From Rhizobium sp. BK650 (GTDB lineage: Bacteria > Pseudomonadota > Alphaproteobacteria > Rhizobiales > Rhizobiaceae): a stretch of DNA of 64,000 nt. The notes under the pieces are model-generated. The model was not told the origin of the DNA. It saw only the letters and a list, made by a program, of their open reading frames with translations, and ran no database searches. Positions within the stretch are counted from its first letter, which is position 1, and every line of letters begins with the position of its first letter. This document shows positions 7,059 to 15,210 of this stretch, in pieces. Location: assembly GCF_014195325.1 (NCBI RefSeq), contig NZ_JACIBK010000011.1:1-64000 (forward strand), given 5' to 3'. A program made the translations under genes and the position numbers.

Positions 7059-8318
7059 ATGGCGTCGGCATTCTTATCGATTGTCCAAAAAATTGTCCGA
7101 AAGGGTTCTTTGGCCCTTACTCTTGCCAATGGGGAGACCCACACGATTGGCGACGGCACCGGGGATCTGGTTGCCGTCCGCCTTGCCGATCAGGAGGCCG
7201 AGGACGCGATTCGTCGCGATCCGACGCTGAAGCTCGGCGAAATGTATATGGAAGGCCGGTTCATTCTCGAACGGGGCAACATCTATGACTTCCTCGCCCT
7301 GGTGAAGCAGAATACCACTAACGAAATCTTCGATTTCAAAATGGCTGCCCTCCTGATCGGCCGCATTGCCATGCAGCAGCTCAAGAGCCGCATGCCTGTT
7401 AACCACAACAAACGGAATGTCGCTCATCATTACGACCTTTCCGAAAAGCTCTTCGAACTCTTCCTCGATGAGGACTGGCAGTATTCCTGCGCCTATTTCG
7501 ATCCGCCCGGTATCAGCCTTGAGGAGGCGCAGGTGGCAAAGAAGCGCCACATCGCGGCAAAGCTCATGCCGCAGCCGAATCAGCGCGTGCTGGAGATCGG
7601 CTCGGGCTGGGGCGGCATGGCCATGTATCTCGCGGAATCGACACCCGGCCTCGACGTGACAGGCATCACGCTCAGCGAAGAGCAGCTGAAGATTTCGCGC
7701 GAACGGGCGGAGAGACGCGGCCTTGCCGATCGCGTCCGTTTCGAACTTCAAGACTACCGCTACCTGACCGGTAGGAAATTCGACCGTATCGTCTCCGTCG
7801 GCATGTTCGAGCACGTCGGCATCGGCAACTACGGCAACTTCTTCAAGAAGGTGCATGAGCTGTTGGATGACAACGGCATCATGCTGTTGCATTCGATCGC
7901 GCGTCCGAAGCCGAGTTTCGCGACCAACGCCTTCATCGAGAAATATATCTTCCCGCAGGGCTATATTCCCTCGATTGCCGAAACATTGGTGCCGCTCGAA
8001 AAGGCTGGCCTGCTGACCCGCGACGTCGAAGTATTGCCGCTGCATTATGCCTATACGCTGCGCCATTGGCGCGAGCGCTTCGTTGCCCGCAAGGCCGAAG
8101 CTGTGGCGCTTTACGACGAGAAGTTCTTCCGCATGTGGGAGTTCTATCTGGCCGGCTCCGAAATGGGCTTCCGCTGGGACGAACTCTTCATTGAGCAGAT
8201 CCAGATCACGAAGAACCAGTTTGCCACACCCGATAACCGCAATTACATTGCTGCCAACGAGGCCAAACTTAGGGAATTCGAGGCGACGCGTCCGCCCTTG
8301 GAAAAATTCACCTTCTGA
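7059..8318 (+). CDS. cfa: cyclopropane-fatty-acyl-phospholipid synthase
   Basis: A 419-residue SAM-dependent methyltransferase of the Cfa family, which adds a methylene group across the double bond of unsaturated acyl chains in membrane phospholipids. The N-terminal lipid-binding domain includes GEMYMEGRF. HHYDLSEKLFELFLDED precedes the catalytic domain, and the SAM site is VLEIGSGWGGMAMYLAE at about residues 180-196. GMFEHVGIGNYGNFF and the C-terminal HYAYTLRHWRERF are typical of the family. Rhizobial Cfa forms lactobacillic and dihydrosterculic acids, usually in stationary phase or acid stress (general knowledge). The start ATG follows GCGAGG. It is followed by a strong terminator-like hairpin. 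Confidence 0.93.
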   Translation: MASAFLSIVQKIVRKGSLALTLANGETHTIGDGTGDLVAVRLADQEAEDAIRRDPTLKLGEMYMEGRFILERGNIYDFLALVKQNTTNEIFDFKMAALLIGRIAMQQLKSRMPVNHNKRNVAHHYDLSEKLFELFLDEDWQYSCAYFDPPGISLEEAQVAKKRHIAAKLMPQPNQRVLEIGSGWGGMAMYLAESTPGLDVTGITLSEEQLKISRERAERRGLADRVRFELQDYRYLTGRKFDRIVSVGMFEHVGIGNYGNFFKKVHELLDDNGIMLLHSIARPKPSFATNAFIEKYIFPQGYIPSIAETLVPLEKAGLLTRDVEVLPLHYAYTLRHWRERFVARKAEAVALYDEKFFRMWEFYLAGSEMGFRWDELFIEQIQITKNQFATPDNRNYIAANEAKLREFEATRPPLEKFTF

Positions 8319-8325
8319 TATCAAG

Positions 8326-8350
8326 AGCGCGGCCAGCCCGCGCTTTTTCT
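8326..8350 (+). terminator. intrinsic terminator after cfa
   Basis: AGCGCGG and CCGCGCT form a seven-base-pair GC-rich stem around a five-base loop, followed by TTTTTCTTTT. It starts seven bases after the cfa stop and ends just before the ribosome site of the next gene, whose ATG is at 8366. The next gene therefore either depends on read-through or uses a promoter inside cfa. Confidence 0.75.
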
Positions 8351-8365
8351 TTTGGAGAGACGGCT

Positions 8366-8944
8366 ATGAGCGCATTTCCTGAAATCACCCTTGTGCGCCA
8401 CGGTGAAACGGCATGGTCGCTATCCGGCCAGCATACCGGCCGCAGCGATATTCCACTCACCGCCAATGGCGAGGCCGCCGCCCGTGCGCTTGCGCCGCGG
8501 CTTGACGGTCTTTCCGTCTCCGCCGTCTGGTCGAGCCCGTCGCAGCGGGCGCGCAACACCTGCGCGCTTGCGGGCTTTGGGGAAGGAGCCGTCATTAAGC
8601 CCGATCTCGCTGAATGGGATTATGGTGCCTACGAAGGCATCACGACGAAGGAAATCCTGTCGAAGCGTCCCGGCTGGCAGCTCTTCCGCGATGGTTGCCC
8701 GAATGGCGAAGCCGCAGCTGATGTCGGCGCCCGTGCCGACCGCATCATTGCCGAACTACGTCAGGCCAATACACCTATCCTGATCTTTTCGAGTTCGCAT
8801 TTCCTGCGTGTGCTCGGCGCCCGCTGGCTCGGCCTGCCACCACAGGATGGCTCCCGTTTCATTCTGGATACGACGAGCATCTGCGTTCTGGGTTACGAGC
8901 ACGATCTGACAGAGCCGGTCATCCGCCGCTGGAACCAGAAGTAA
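8366..8944 (+). CDS. histidine phosphatase family protein
   Basis: A 192-residue phosphoglycerate-mutase-like phosphatase. The RHG motif at the N-terminus (ITLVRHGETAWSLSGQHTGR) carries the His that is phosphorylated, and SSSHFLRVLGARW provides the second catalytic His. Such proteins dephosphorylate small sugars or other metabolites; the substrate cannot be told from sequence. The ATG at 8366 has GGAGAG seven bases upstream. It lies 47 bases after cfa but behind a likely terminator, so it may be only weakly linked to cfa. Confidence 0.88.
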   Translation: MSAFPEITLVRHGETAWSLSGQHTGRSDIPLTANGEAAARALAPRLDGLSVSAVWSSPSQRARNTCALAGFGEGAVIKPDLAEWDYGAYEGITTKEILSKRPGWQLFRDGCPNGEAAADVGARADRIIAELRQANTPILIFSSSHFLRVLGARWLGLPPQDGSRFILDTTSICVLGYEHDLTEPVIRRWNQK

Positions 8945-9061
8945 TTCTGATCGCCTCGATCTCAGCCTCTTGGTTAAGAATGAGGTAACACCCTCGCTAT
9001 AAATGTAGCGGTCGCCGTCGTCCGCGGCCGTTCTTGTATTGCGTTTTCTGGAGTGCGGATT

Positions 9062-9871
9062 GTGTTTAATCGATCAGTCGTATCGATCTCTTTAGGTATT
9101 GTTTTTGCGTCTTTCGGCACTGCATCTGCTCAGGAGGGCGGCCACTGGTGGTCAGGTGACTGGTATCTGAAGGTCGGCGTATCCGGCTTTTCCGCGCCGA
9201 AATTCGAAGGCGCCTCCACCAATGAATTCAAGTTCAGCCCACTGATCTCCGTGGGCCGTCAGGGCGCAGGGCCGCGATTCTCTTCGCGCAACGACAACCC
9301 CTCCTTCGCACTCGTCGACAACACCGGCTTCCGCGCCGGTATCGTCGGCCGCTATGTTCCTGAGCGTGACGAGGGTGACGATAGCGATCTGCGCGGCCTG
9401 AAGAAGGTCAAGTGGGGCGCCGAAGTCGGCGGCTTTGCGGAAGTCTATCCGACCGATTGGCTGCGTGCCCGCGCCGAACTGCGCCAGGGCATCCGCTCCC
9501 ATGACGGCCTCGTGGCCGACGTGGCGCTTGACGCCTTCACCGATATCGCGCCCGATCTGCAGCTCTCCGGCGGCCCGCGTGCCACTTTTGCGACGAGCGG
9601 CTACTTCCATTCCTATTATGGCGTCAACGAAGCGCAGTCGGCTGCAAGCGGACTGAGGCCTTATGACCCTTCGGGCGGCATCCAGTCCTATGGTGCCGGC
9701 ACGGCGCTTACCTGGAACGCGACAGAGAACCTATCGACAAGCGCCTTCGCAGAATACAAGCGCCTCGCCGGCCCCGCAGCCGATAGCAGCCTTGTGCGTG
9801 AGCGCGGTTCCAAGAACCAGTTCCTGATTGGCGTGTCGGCGAGCTACAAGTTCAATTTCACGCTGAACTGA
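9062..9871 (+). CDS. MipA/OmpV family outer membrane protein
   Basis: About 269 residues. A signal peptide (VSISLGIVFASFGTASAQ) is followed by WWSGDWYLKVGVSG and a succession of amphipathic strands ending YKFNFTLN, an outer membrane beta-barrel that finishes with a hydrophobic strand. This matches the MipA/OmpV family, implicated in scaffolding of murein synthesis (MipA) or as a porin-like antigen (OmpV). I prefer the GTG at 9062 because CTGGAG ends nine bases before it; a GTG at 9053 is also possible. It is convergent with the SDR gene, with 13 bases between the stops. Confidence 0.85.
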   Translation: MFNRSVVSISLGIVFASFGTASAQEGGHWWSGDWYLKVGVSGFSAPKFEGASTNEFKFSPLISVGRQGAGPRFSSRNDNPSFALVDNTGFRAGIVGRYVPERDEGDDSDLRGLKKVKWGAEVGGFAEVYPTDWLRARAELRQGIRSHDGLVADVALDAFTDIAPDLQLSGGPRATFATSGYFHSYYGVNEAQSAASGLRPYDPSGGIQSYGAGTALTWNATENLSTSAFAEYKRLAGPAADSSLVRERGSKNQFLIGVSASYKFNFTLN

Positions 9872-9884
9872 GCGGGCTGAGCGA

Positions 9885-10676
9885 TCACACCCAGCCGCCG
9901 TCGACGACGAACTGTTGGCTGGTGCACATGGCGCTGTCGTCGGCGGCGAGAAACAGCGCCATGCGGGCGATGTCGGAAGGCTGCAGCCTGTCCGGCAGGC
10001 ACTGGCGCTCGGCGATCTGCCGCTCGCCGGCCTCCGTCAGCCAGAGGCGCATCTGCCGTTCGGTCATGACCCATCCGGGCACCATGCAATTGACGCGGAT
10101 GCGCTCGGGACCGAACTCGCGGGCGAGCGCCCGCGTCATCCCCCAGATCGCCGCTTTCGCGGTGACGTAGGCCGGGCAATCCGGATCGCCGACCATCCAA
10201 GTGATCGAGCCGAAATTGATGATCGAACCGCCGCCGAGCGCCTTCATATAGGGCCGGGATGTCTGCGCCGCGAAGAACTGGTGGCGCAGATTGACGGCCA
10301 TGCGGTCGTCCCAATAGGCAGCCGTCACATCCTCCGTCTGATGCCGGTCGTCGTTGCCGGCATTATTGCAGAGCACCTGAAGCGGGCCATTCTTTGCGAC
10401 TGACTCGGCGATCGCACGCTTCAGCGCCTCTATATCGCGCAGATCACAGGGGATGAAGAGCGGCGCAGCATATCCTTCCGCGCCTATAGCAGTGACCAGT
10501 TCGCGGCCGTTCTCCTCGGCAATGTCGATGAAAGTGACCCGGCTGCCCTGGGCGCAGAAATGCCGCACGAGGCTTTCGCCAATGCCGCTTGCCCCACCGG
10601 TGATGAACACGCTTCTTCCCGTCAGGCTCGGGTAGCTGGCATAGGTCATGCGGTCACTGCGGGCATCTTGGCTCAT
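9885..10676 (-). CDS. SDR family oxidoreductase resembling D-xylose/L-arabinose 1-dehydrogenase
   Basis: A 263-residue short-chain dehydrogenase. It has the cofactor motif TGGASGIG, then NNAGNDDRHQ, INFGSITWM and the catalytic YVTAK. The NNAGNDDRH, NLRH and GMTRALARE stretches closely resemble Caulobacter XylB, which oxidises D-xylose to the lactone in the oxidative pentose pathway, and related L-arabinose/D-galactose dehydrogenases. Substrate is inferred from that resemblance only. No lactonase or sugar-acid dehydratase is next to it. The autotransporter upstream is on the same strand with a 158-base gap containing a possible terminator. The divergent DgoR-like regulator beyond it fits sugar-acid metabolism. 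Confidence 0.82.
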   Translation of the reverse strand: MSQDARSDRMTYASYPSLTGRSVFITGGASGIGESLVRHFCAQGSRVTFIDIAEENGRELVTAIGAEGYAAPLFIPCDLRDIEALKRAIAESVAKNGPLQVLCNNAGNDDRHQTEDVTAAYWDDRMAVNLRHQFFAAQTSRPYMKALGGGSIINFGSITWMVGDPDCPAYVTAKAAIWGMTRALAREFGPERIRVNCMVPGWVMTERQMRLWLTEAGERQIAERQCLPDRLQPSDIARMALFLAADDSAMCTSQQFVVDGGWV

Positions 10677-10752
10677 CTGCGGAACTCCTGAAGGAATGTC
10701 GTTAGAGACAGGTCGTGCGCACTAACGTGGAGTCCGACTGTATCAAACAGAA

Positions 10753-10784
10753 GACGCCGCAGCACTCGGTAGCGCCACGGCGTC
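10753..10784 (-). terminator. possible terminator after the autotransporter gene
   Basis: On the minus strand GACGCCG and CGGCGTC form a seven-base-pair stem with an 18-base loop, followed by TTCTGTTT. It lies about 50 bases beyond the autotransporter stop. The long loop makes it a moderate candidate. Confidence 0.35.
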
Positions 10785-10834
10785 CTTTTCAACGGAGTTT
10801 CAGAGCGAAAAGCCGCGGCGGACTGCACCTCGGC

Positions 10835-12736
10835 TCAGAAGCTCACGTTGAAATTGACCTTGACGGCATGGTCCTGGGTCGCGCCAGCGAACTGACCCGC
10901 ATAGGATGCGCCGATCGTTGCGTTTTTCGCCAGGTTGAAGTCGAGACCCGCCTCCACAGTCAACGCATTCTTGGCGATCGGCGCACCGATGGAATCGAAG
11001 CTTGCACCAGTGTTGAACGCGAGATTGGAGCTCGGCGTCAGATCGCCATAGGCGTGCCGCCAGGCCACCATGCCGCGCACGGTCGCCATGCTGTCCTGCT
11101 GATCGATCGCGGTGGAAGCGCGAATGCCGAGTGTGGTGAAAGCGGTATTCATGCTGGATGATCCGGTGGACAGCGCTGCGATCGTGCCGCCCTCTTCCGA
11201 GAAGGCATCGCTCTTCAGGCGTGCATAGGCGAGGTTGGCGAAGGGTTCGAAGGCGGTATCTTCAAAGTCCATCCGGTAAGCCAGTTCCGCGAAGGCCTGG
11301 GTGGTGCGCGCGTCGTAGTCGGCCGACAAGCTTTCGGCGAAGGCAGGGAAGACGACGTGGCGGGTGGTACTGACATCATGCGAGGTATAGAAGACTCCGG
11401 TGCGGAAACCGAGCGCACCCCATTGCGTACCGCCATAGACACCGAGATGAACGTTGTCGCTCGACCCGGACGACATGCGGGCATCGACATCGAAATTGGT
11501 GCGGCTGTAGCCAGCCATCGCGCCAAAACGCCATGCCCCGGCCGTTGCGTCGGCGCCAAAGACGATGCCGCCGGTCGTATGGTCGAAATCCGCCGCGTAG
11601 CCTTCTCCCTCGGTCGTGCTCGTTGCACCGATCGCCTGGCTCCAGATGGCGAGGCCTTCGGTATTGCTGATCGCGCCGGTCAAACCGTTTTCGTCATAGG
11701 AAGTAACTTCCGATGTCGGTGCGGCGACGTCGCTGAATGCAGAGCGCAGACGTTGGTTGACCGCGTCGCTGAGATAGAGGCTATCCTGGATGAAGGCGCC
11801 CTTGGCGCTGGAATGGATCTCGCCGGAGAGCGCGTTGCCGTAAGGCCTGAGATAGCGGTAGAAGCCGATATACTCGTTGATGGACGGATCGGGCTGTTCG
11901 CGGTTGATGATGTAGAGCGACCAGCCGTCCTTGGTCATGCCGAAGGCGAGGCCCTCGACTTCCTGATCGCCGGGTGTGTCGAGCTGCCCGATTTCCTCGA
12001 CTTCGCCGGTGGTCAGGTTAGCGCGGTAGAACGCTTTCGTCGCGCTTTCGGTGGAGAAATACATATAGCCGTCGAGGACCTTGCCGCCCTGCGCCTGGTC
12101 GATGGTCTTCGAAAGAGGAATGTATTGCTTGAAGGATCCATCGGAGAGATTATAGACCGCGATCTCGGTGGAATTGTCATAGGCCATACCATAGATCAGG
12201 CCCTTCTTGGCATCCACGGCTACCCAGCTTGCAATGTCCTGCCGGCCGTGCGGTGGGTTCAGCGAGAAATACCGGCCTGTATAGCTCATGTCGCTTGCGT
12301 TATAGATCGCAAAGACCGGTGTATTATATCGACCGCCGGTAATGGGATCGCGGGCACTGGAATCCAGAGAGACGTAGAGATAGCCGTCTGCGTAATCGAT
12401 GTCGCCGATATGATTGAGACCCTTCGGTGCATCCGGGAACGGATTTGCGAGTGCCGGATCGATCGCGTGGTTGTCGCGCGTGATCGTGTTGAAGTTCCCG
12501 TCCGCCTTGTCCAGCGCATTCGTGCCGGAGAAATACCAGTTCTTGCCGTCGGTGGTGACGCCCTGACCGCGATAAGTGATGGGATCGTCGGTGAAGGTGA
12601 ACTTCTCGACCATGATCCAGGGTTCGACGGCGTAGGCGGGAATGGCCGTCGCGCAGAGGAGAGCGGTGAGAGCGAGCGATCTTGCCGCATGCGCCGTGGG
12701 CGCTCTGGTTGAGTGGCCTGTGGTCATGAATGGCAT
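10835..12736 (-). CDS. autotransporter with a beta-propeller/phytase-esterase-like passenger
   Basis: About 633 residues. The signal peptide is RSLALTALLCATAIPAYA with likely cleavage before VEPW. The passenger, about residues 38-370, has repeated strand-turn units such as GLNHIGDIDYADGYLYVSLD and DGYMYFSTESATKAFYR, suggesting a propeller fold. The last roughly 270 residues form a typical autotransporter barrel (GAWRFGAMAGYSRTNFDVDA, FRTGVFYTSHDVS) ending in the outer-membrane signature VNFNVSF. The protein should be exported and displayed or released at the cell surface. I do not see a proven enzymatic site in the passenger. The ATG at 12736 has GGGA upstream. It is divergent from an FCD-type regulator. 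Confidence 0.8.
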   Translation of the reverse strand: MPFMTTGHSTRAPTAHAARSLALTALLCATAIPAYAVEPWIMVEKFTFTDDPITYRGQGVTTDGKNWYFSGTNALDKADGNFNTITRDNHAIDPALANPFPDAPKGLNHIGDIDYADGYLYVSLDSSARDPITGGRYNTPVFAIYNASDMSYTGRYFSLNPPHGRQDIASWVAVDAKKGLIYGMAYDNSTEIAVYNLSDGSFKQYIPLSKTIDQAQGGKVLDGYMYFSTESATKAFYRANLTTGEVEEIGQLDTPGDQEVEGLAFGMTKDGWSLYIINREQPDPSINEYIGFYRYLRPYGNALSGEIHSSAKGAFIQDSLYLSDAVNQRLRSAFSDVAAPTSEVTSYDENGLTGAISNTEGLAIWSQAIGATSTTEGEGYAADFDHTTGGIVFGADATAGAWRFGAMAGYSRTNFDVDARMSSGSSDNVHLGVYGGTQWGALGFRTGVFYTSHDVSTTRHVVFPAFAESLSADYDARTTQAFAELAYRMDFEDTAFEPFANLAYARLKSDAFSEEGGTIAALSTGSSSMNTAFTTLGIRASTAIDQQDSMATVRGMVAWRHAYGDLTPSSNLAFNTGASFDSIGAPIAKNALTVEAGLDFNLAKNATIGASYAGQFAGATQDHAVKVNFNVSF

Positions 12737-13154
12737 GTGGAGTTCCCTTTTCGTCGGCAAAGGCTGCCTGGTCGCAGCCGAGAGGGGCCGCCGGCGTGGT
12801 TGACGCGGCGGCGGTGAAGGCGGCGTGATGAAAGCGCAGAAATCCGGCCGGCCGGCTCAGTAGCCCGTCGGTCGCGATGCTTTTATGGAAGATGGGGCGC
12901 GTACTAGTTCAGTGTGCGCAATGGCGCCTATCTAAAGGGCTATTATACACTCGCGATCAACGACATATTTGTATTATTCAGAAATAAGTAAATATCTTCG
13001 TAGAAGAGTCAAATAATAATTGAAATATTAGTCCGGGATTTTTGCGATTATTTCATAACTGAGCTCCTGTTGATAGAGAATATATGCTGTTTAAACATGC
13101 TAGTCTGCGTTTTAATTGTGTACGTCGAGTTGACGTCACTGGAACGACTGTTCT
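12737..13154. other. 418-base intergenic region between autotransporter and GntR-type regulator
   Basis: No gene is visible. The half next to the autotransporter is GC-rich. The stretch 12950-13120 is strikingly AT-rich for this genome (for example TTATTCAGAAATAAGTAAA) and probably holds the two divergent promoters. A small palindrome lies at 13122-13136. Confidence 0.6.
13122..13136. promoter_or_regulatory. palindrome ACGTC-N5-GACGT ahead of the regulator gene
   Basis: Two perfect five-base arms around GAGTT, centred 26 bases before the regulator start. GntR/FadR family dimers bind short palindromes of this size, so it may be the autoregulatory operator. This is inference from symmetry and position only. 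Confidence 0.3.
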
Positions 13155-13970
13155 ATGAGGGCGGTAATAAGGGAGCGATGTGACAATAGTATGAATAGTA
13201 TGAAGAATAGGAAGAATGCAGGTGCCCGATCCTCTCTTCTCGTCGCGTCGTCGCGTATGGAGGGGATGACCGGCAGCAGCCTTCACACGAGGGTGCTCAA
13301 TGAGATCGGTCAAAGCATTGTGCGAGGGGATCTTTTGCCCGGCGATCCACTGCCGAATGCCGATGACTGGAGCGCTGCCCATGGCGTGAGCCGCACTGTT
13401 CTGCGGGAAGTGATCAAGGTTTTGGCTGGCAAGGGCATGGTGGAATCGCGCCCGAAGATCGGCACCCGCGTGCGTCCGCGCAGGGACTGGAATTTTCTCG
13501 ATCCGGATGTGCTCCTGTGGCGCTATGGCGGCAGGACCACTGCTGAGGATGCCCGTGCGCTTTTCGAGTTGCGACGTGCGATCGAGCCGACGGCCGGTGC
13601 ACTGGCGGCCGAACGCGCCACTGTAGCAGAGATCAAGCATTTGCGGGATCTGCTCGTCGAGATGGAGCGGGCAGGCGATGACGGTGCGCGTTTTGCCGTG
13701 CCGGATCTCGCATTTCATCAGGCGGTCCTGCGCATGTCCGGTAATGAATTGATCGGTTCGCTGGCGGCACTGATCGAGACCGCACTGGTGATCAGCTTCC
13801 GGCTTTCCGACGACAACCCGCAGGGTCAGAGTCATTCGTTGCCGCTGCATCAGCAGGTCGTGGACAGTATCGAAAATCGCGACGGGGCGGCTGCGGGCAG
13901 GGCCCTCGTTTCTTTATTGGACGGCGCCGAAGAGGATGTGAAGCGCGCCCTTGCCGCGCGTCAGCGCTAG
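13155..13970 (+). CDS. FadR-type GntR family regulator with FCD domain (DgoR-like)
   Basis: About 271 residues. The N-terminal winged helix contains LHTRVLNEIGQSIVRGDLLP and HGVSRTVLREVIKVLAGKGM, followed by RPKIGTRVRPRRDWNFLDPD, a run typical of DgoR-type regulators of galactonate and related sugar acids. The C-terminal FCD all-helical ligand domain has FELRRAIEPTAGALAAERA and FHQAVLRMSGNELIGSL, with the metal-coordinating D/H positions. The start is uncertain: in-frame ATGs at 13155, 13191, 13200 and 13257 all have weak ribosome sites, and conserved sequence begins only after residue 40. The gene is divergent from the autotransporter, its most likely target. Confidence 0.85.
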   Translation: MRAVIRERCDNSMNSMKNRKNAGARSSLLVASSRMEGMTGSSLHTRVLNEIGQSIVRGDLLPGDPLPNADDWSAAHGVSRTVLREVIKVLAGKGMVESRPKIGTRVRPRRDWNFLDPDVLLWRYGGRTTAEDARALFELRRAIEPTAGALAAERATVAEIKHLRDLLVEMERAGDDGARFAVPDLAFHQAVLRMSGNELIGSLAALIETALVISFRLSDDNPQGQSHSLPLHQQVVDSIENRDGAAAGRALVSLLDGAEEDVKRALAARQR

Positions 13971-14107
13971 CAATACTCGCCAGTTGATGATCCGATGAAG
14001 CTTTCTCTCGCAAGCAGGCGCTTGCGTACGAGGCGGATTGCAGCGGGCCGGATCACGTCAGCGATAACCGTCTTGACCATGAGTGCTGCCCATCGCTAGA
14101 TGGCCGT

Positions 14108-15067
14108 ATGCAACAGATTGACGGTCTTAACGGGCGCGTTGCCGATGCGCCCTCGGATAATTGGGTTTATCGCATCCTGCCGCCCTGGCTGTGGCCCTAT
14201 GCACAGCTTGCGCGCTGGGACCGGCCGATCGGCTGGCAGCTTCTCATGTGGCCTTGCTTCTGGTCGGCGACACTTGCCGCCAATGCGGCGATCGAACCGC
14301 GCGTTTTTTCCGGGGCCCTGCTTCTCTACCATCTGTTCCTGTATTTTATAGGCTCTGTCGCCATGCGCGGCGCCGGCTGCACCTACAATGATCTTGTAGA
14401 CCACAAGATCGACATGCAGGTGGCGCGCACCCGTTCGCGTCCATTGCCCTCCGGTCGGGTGACGCGCAGGCAGGCGAAGATTTTTATCGCACTGCAGGCG
14501 TTGGTCGGCCTGTTCGTGCTGTTGCAGTTCAATTGGTTTGCCGTGATTCTCGGCGTTCTTTCGCTCGGCGTCGTCGCTCTCTATCCCTTCGCCAAGCGAT
14601 TTACCGATTGGCCGCAATTCTTCCTCGGTCTTGCCTTTTCCTGGGGTGCGCTCATGGGTTGGGCAGGGATTTTCGGTAGCCTCTCCTTCTCTGCGGTCTT
14701 ACTTTACTTTGCCTCGATCGTCTGGACGATCGGTTACGACACGATCTATGCCCATCAGGACAAGGAGGATGACGAACTGATCGGCGTTCGCTCCACCGCC
14801 CGCCTGTTCGGCGAGCGAACGCGTCTAGCGCTGATCGCTCTCTACGGGCTGACACTGGTGTTGATGTTCCTGTCCTTCGCGCTTGCCGGCGTCGGACTTC
14901 TCGCCTTCGTCGGCCTGCTGATCGCGGCCGGCATGTTTGCCTGGCAGATCCGGACGCTCGACATCGACGACGGCGCCCAGTGCCTCGCGCTTTTCAAATC
15001 GAACACCCGGGTCGGATTGATTATCTTCCTCGGCCTGTTCGTGTCGTTGCTGTTCGCCATTCCCTGA
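14108..15067 (+). CDS. ubiA: 4-hydroxybenzoate octaprenyltransferase
   Basis: A 319-residue integral membrane prenyltransferase with about eight hydrophobic segments. The first Asp-rich motif is NDLVDHKIDMQVARTRSRPL and the second is DTIYAHQDKEDDELIG; both bind the prenyl diphosphate through magnesium. It attaches the polyprenyl tail to 4-hydroxybenzoate in ubiquinone synthesis. The family assignment is strong. It is followed by a DUF6101 gene on the opposite strand, a pairing I recall from other Rhizobiales. Confidence 0.94.
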   Translation: MQQIDGLNGRVADAPSDNWVYRILPPWLWPYAQLARWDRPIGWQLLMWPCFWSATLAANAAIEPRVFSGALLLYHLFLYFIGSVAMRGAGCTYNDLVDHKIDMQVARTRSRPLPSGRVTRRQAKIFIALQALVGLFVLLQFNWFAVILGVLSLGVVALYPFAKRFTDWPQFFLGLAFSWGALMGWAGIFGSLSFSAVLLYFASIVWTIGYDTIYAHQDKEDDELIGVRSTARLFGERTRLALIALYGLTLVLMFLSFALAGVGLLAFVGLLIAAGMFAWQIRTLDIDDGAQCLALFKSNTRVGLIIFLGLFVSLLFAIP

Positions 15068-15140
15068 CCGCGAATGAAAAAACCGGCAACGCTTCGGCCC
15101 GAAGATCGAGATCGATTTTCGAAGAGCCTGATGCGCAGTC

Positions 15141-15175
15141 AAAAATAGAGCGCTGTGCGGGACGCACAACGCTCT
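15141..15175 (-). terminator. terminator for the DUF6101 gene
   Basis: AGAGCG/CGCTCT and TGTGCG/CGCACA form a 12-base-pair stem with one mismatch and a three-base loop at 15147-15175. On the minus strand it is followed by ATTTTTG. It lies 36 bases beyond the DUF6101 stop, reading leftward. Confidence 0.7.
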
Positions 15176-15210
15176 GGGGCCGGGTTCGGCTGAGGTTTTG
15201 AGCCTATCAC

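Noticed and set aside
7074..8324. Open frame of about 416 codons antisense to cfa
   Set aside because: Exactly covers cfa on the opposite strand and has no conserved features.
11357..12712. Open frame of 451 codons antisense to the autotransporter passenger
   Set aside because: Composition typical of antisense reading of GC-rich genes; the minus-strand gene has signal peptide and barrel features.
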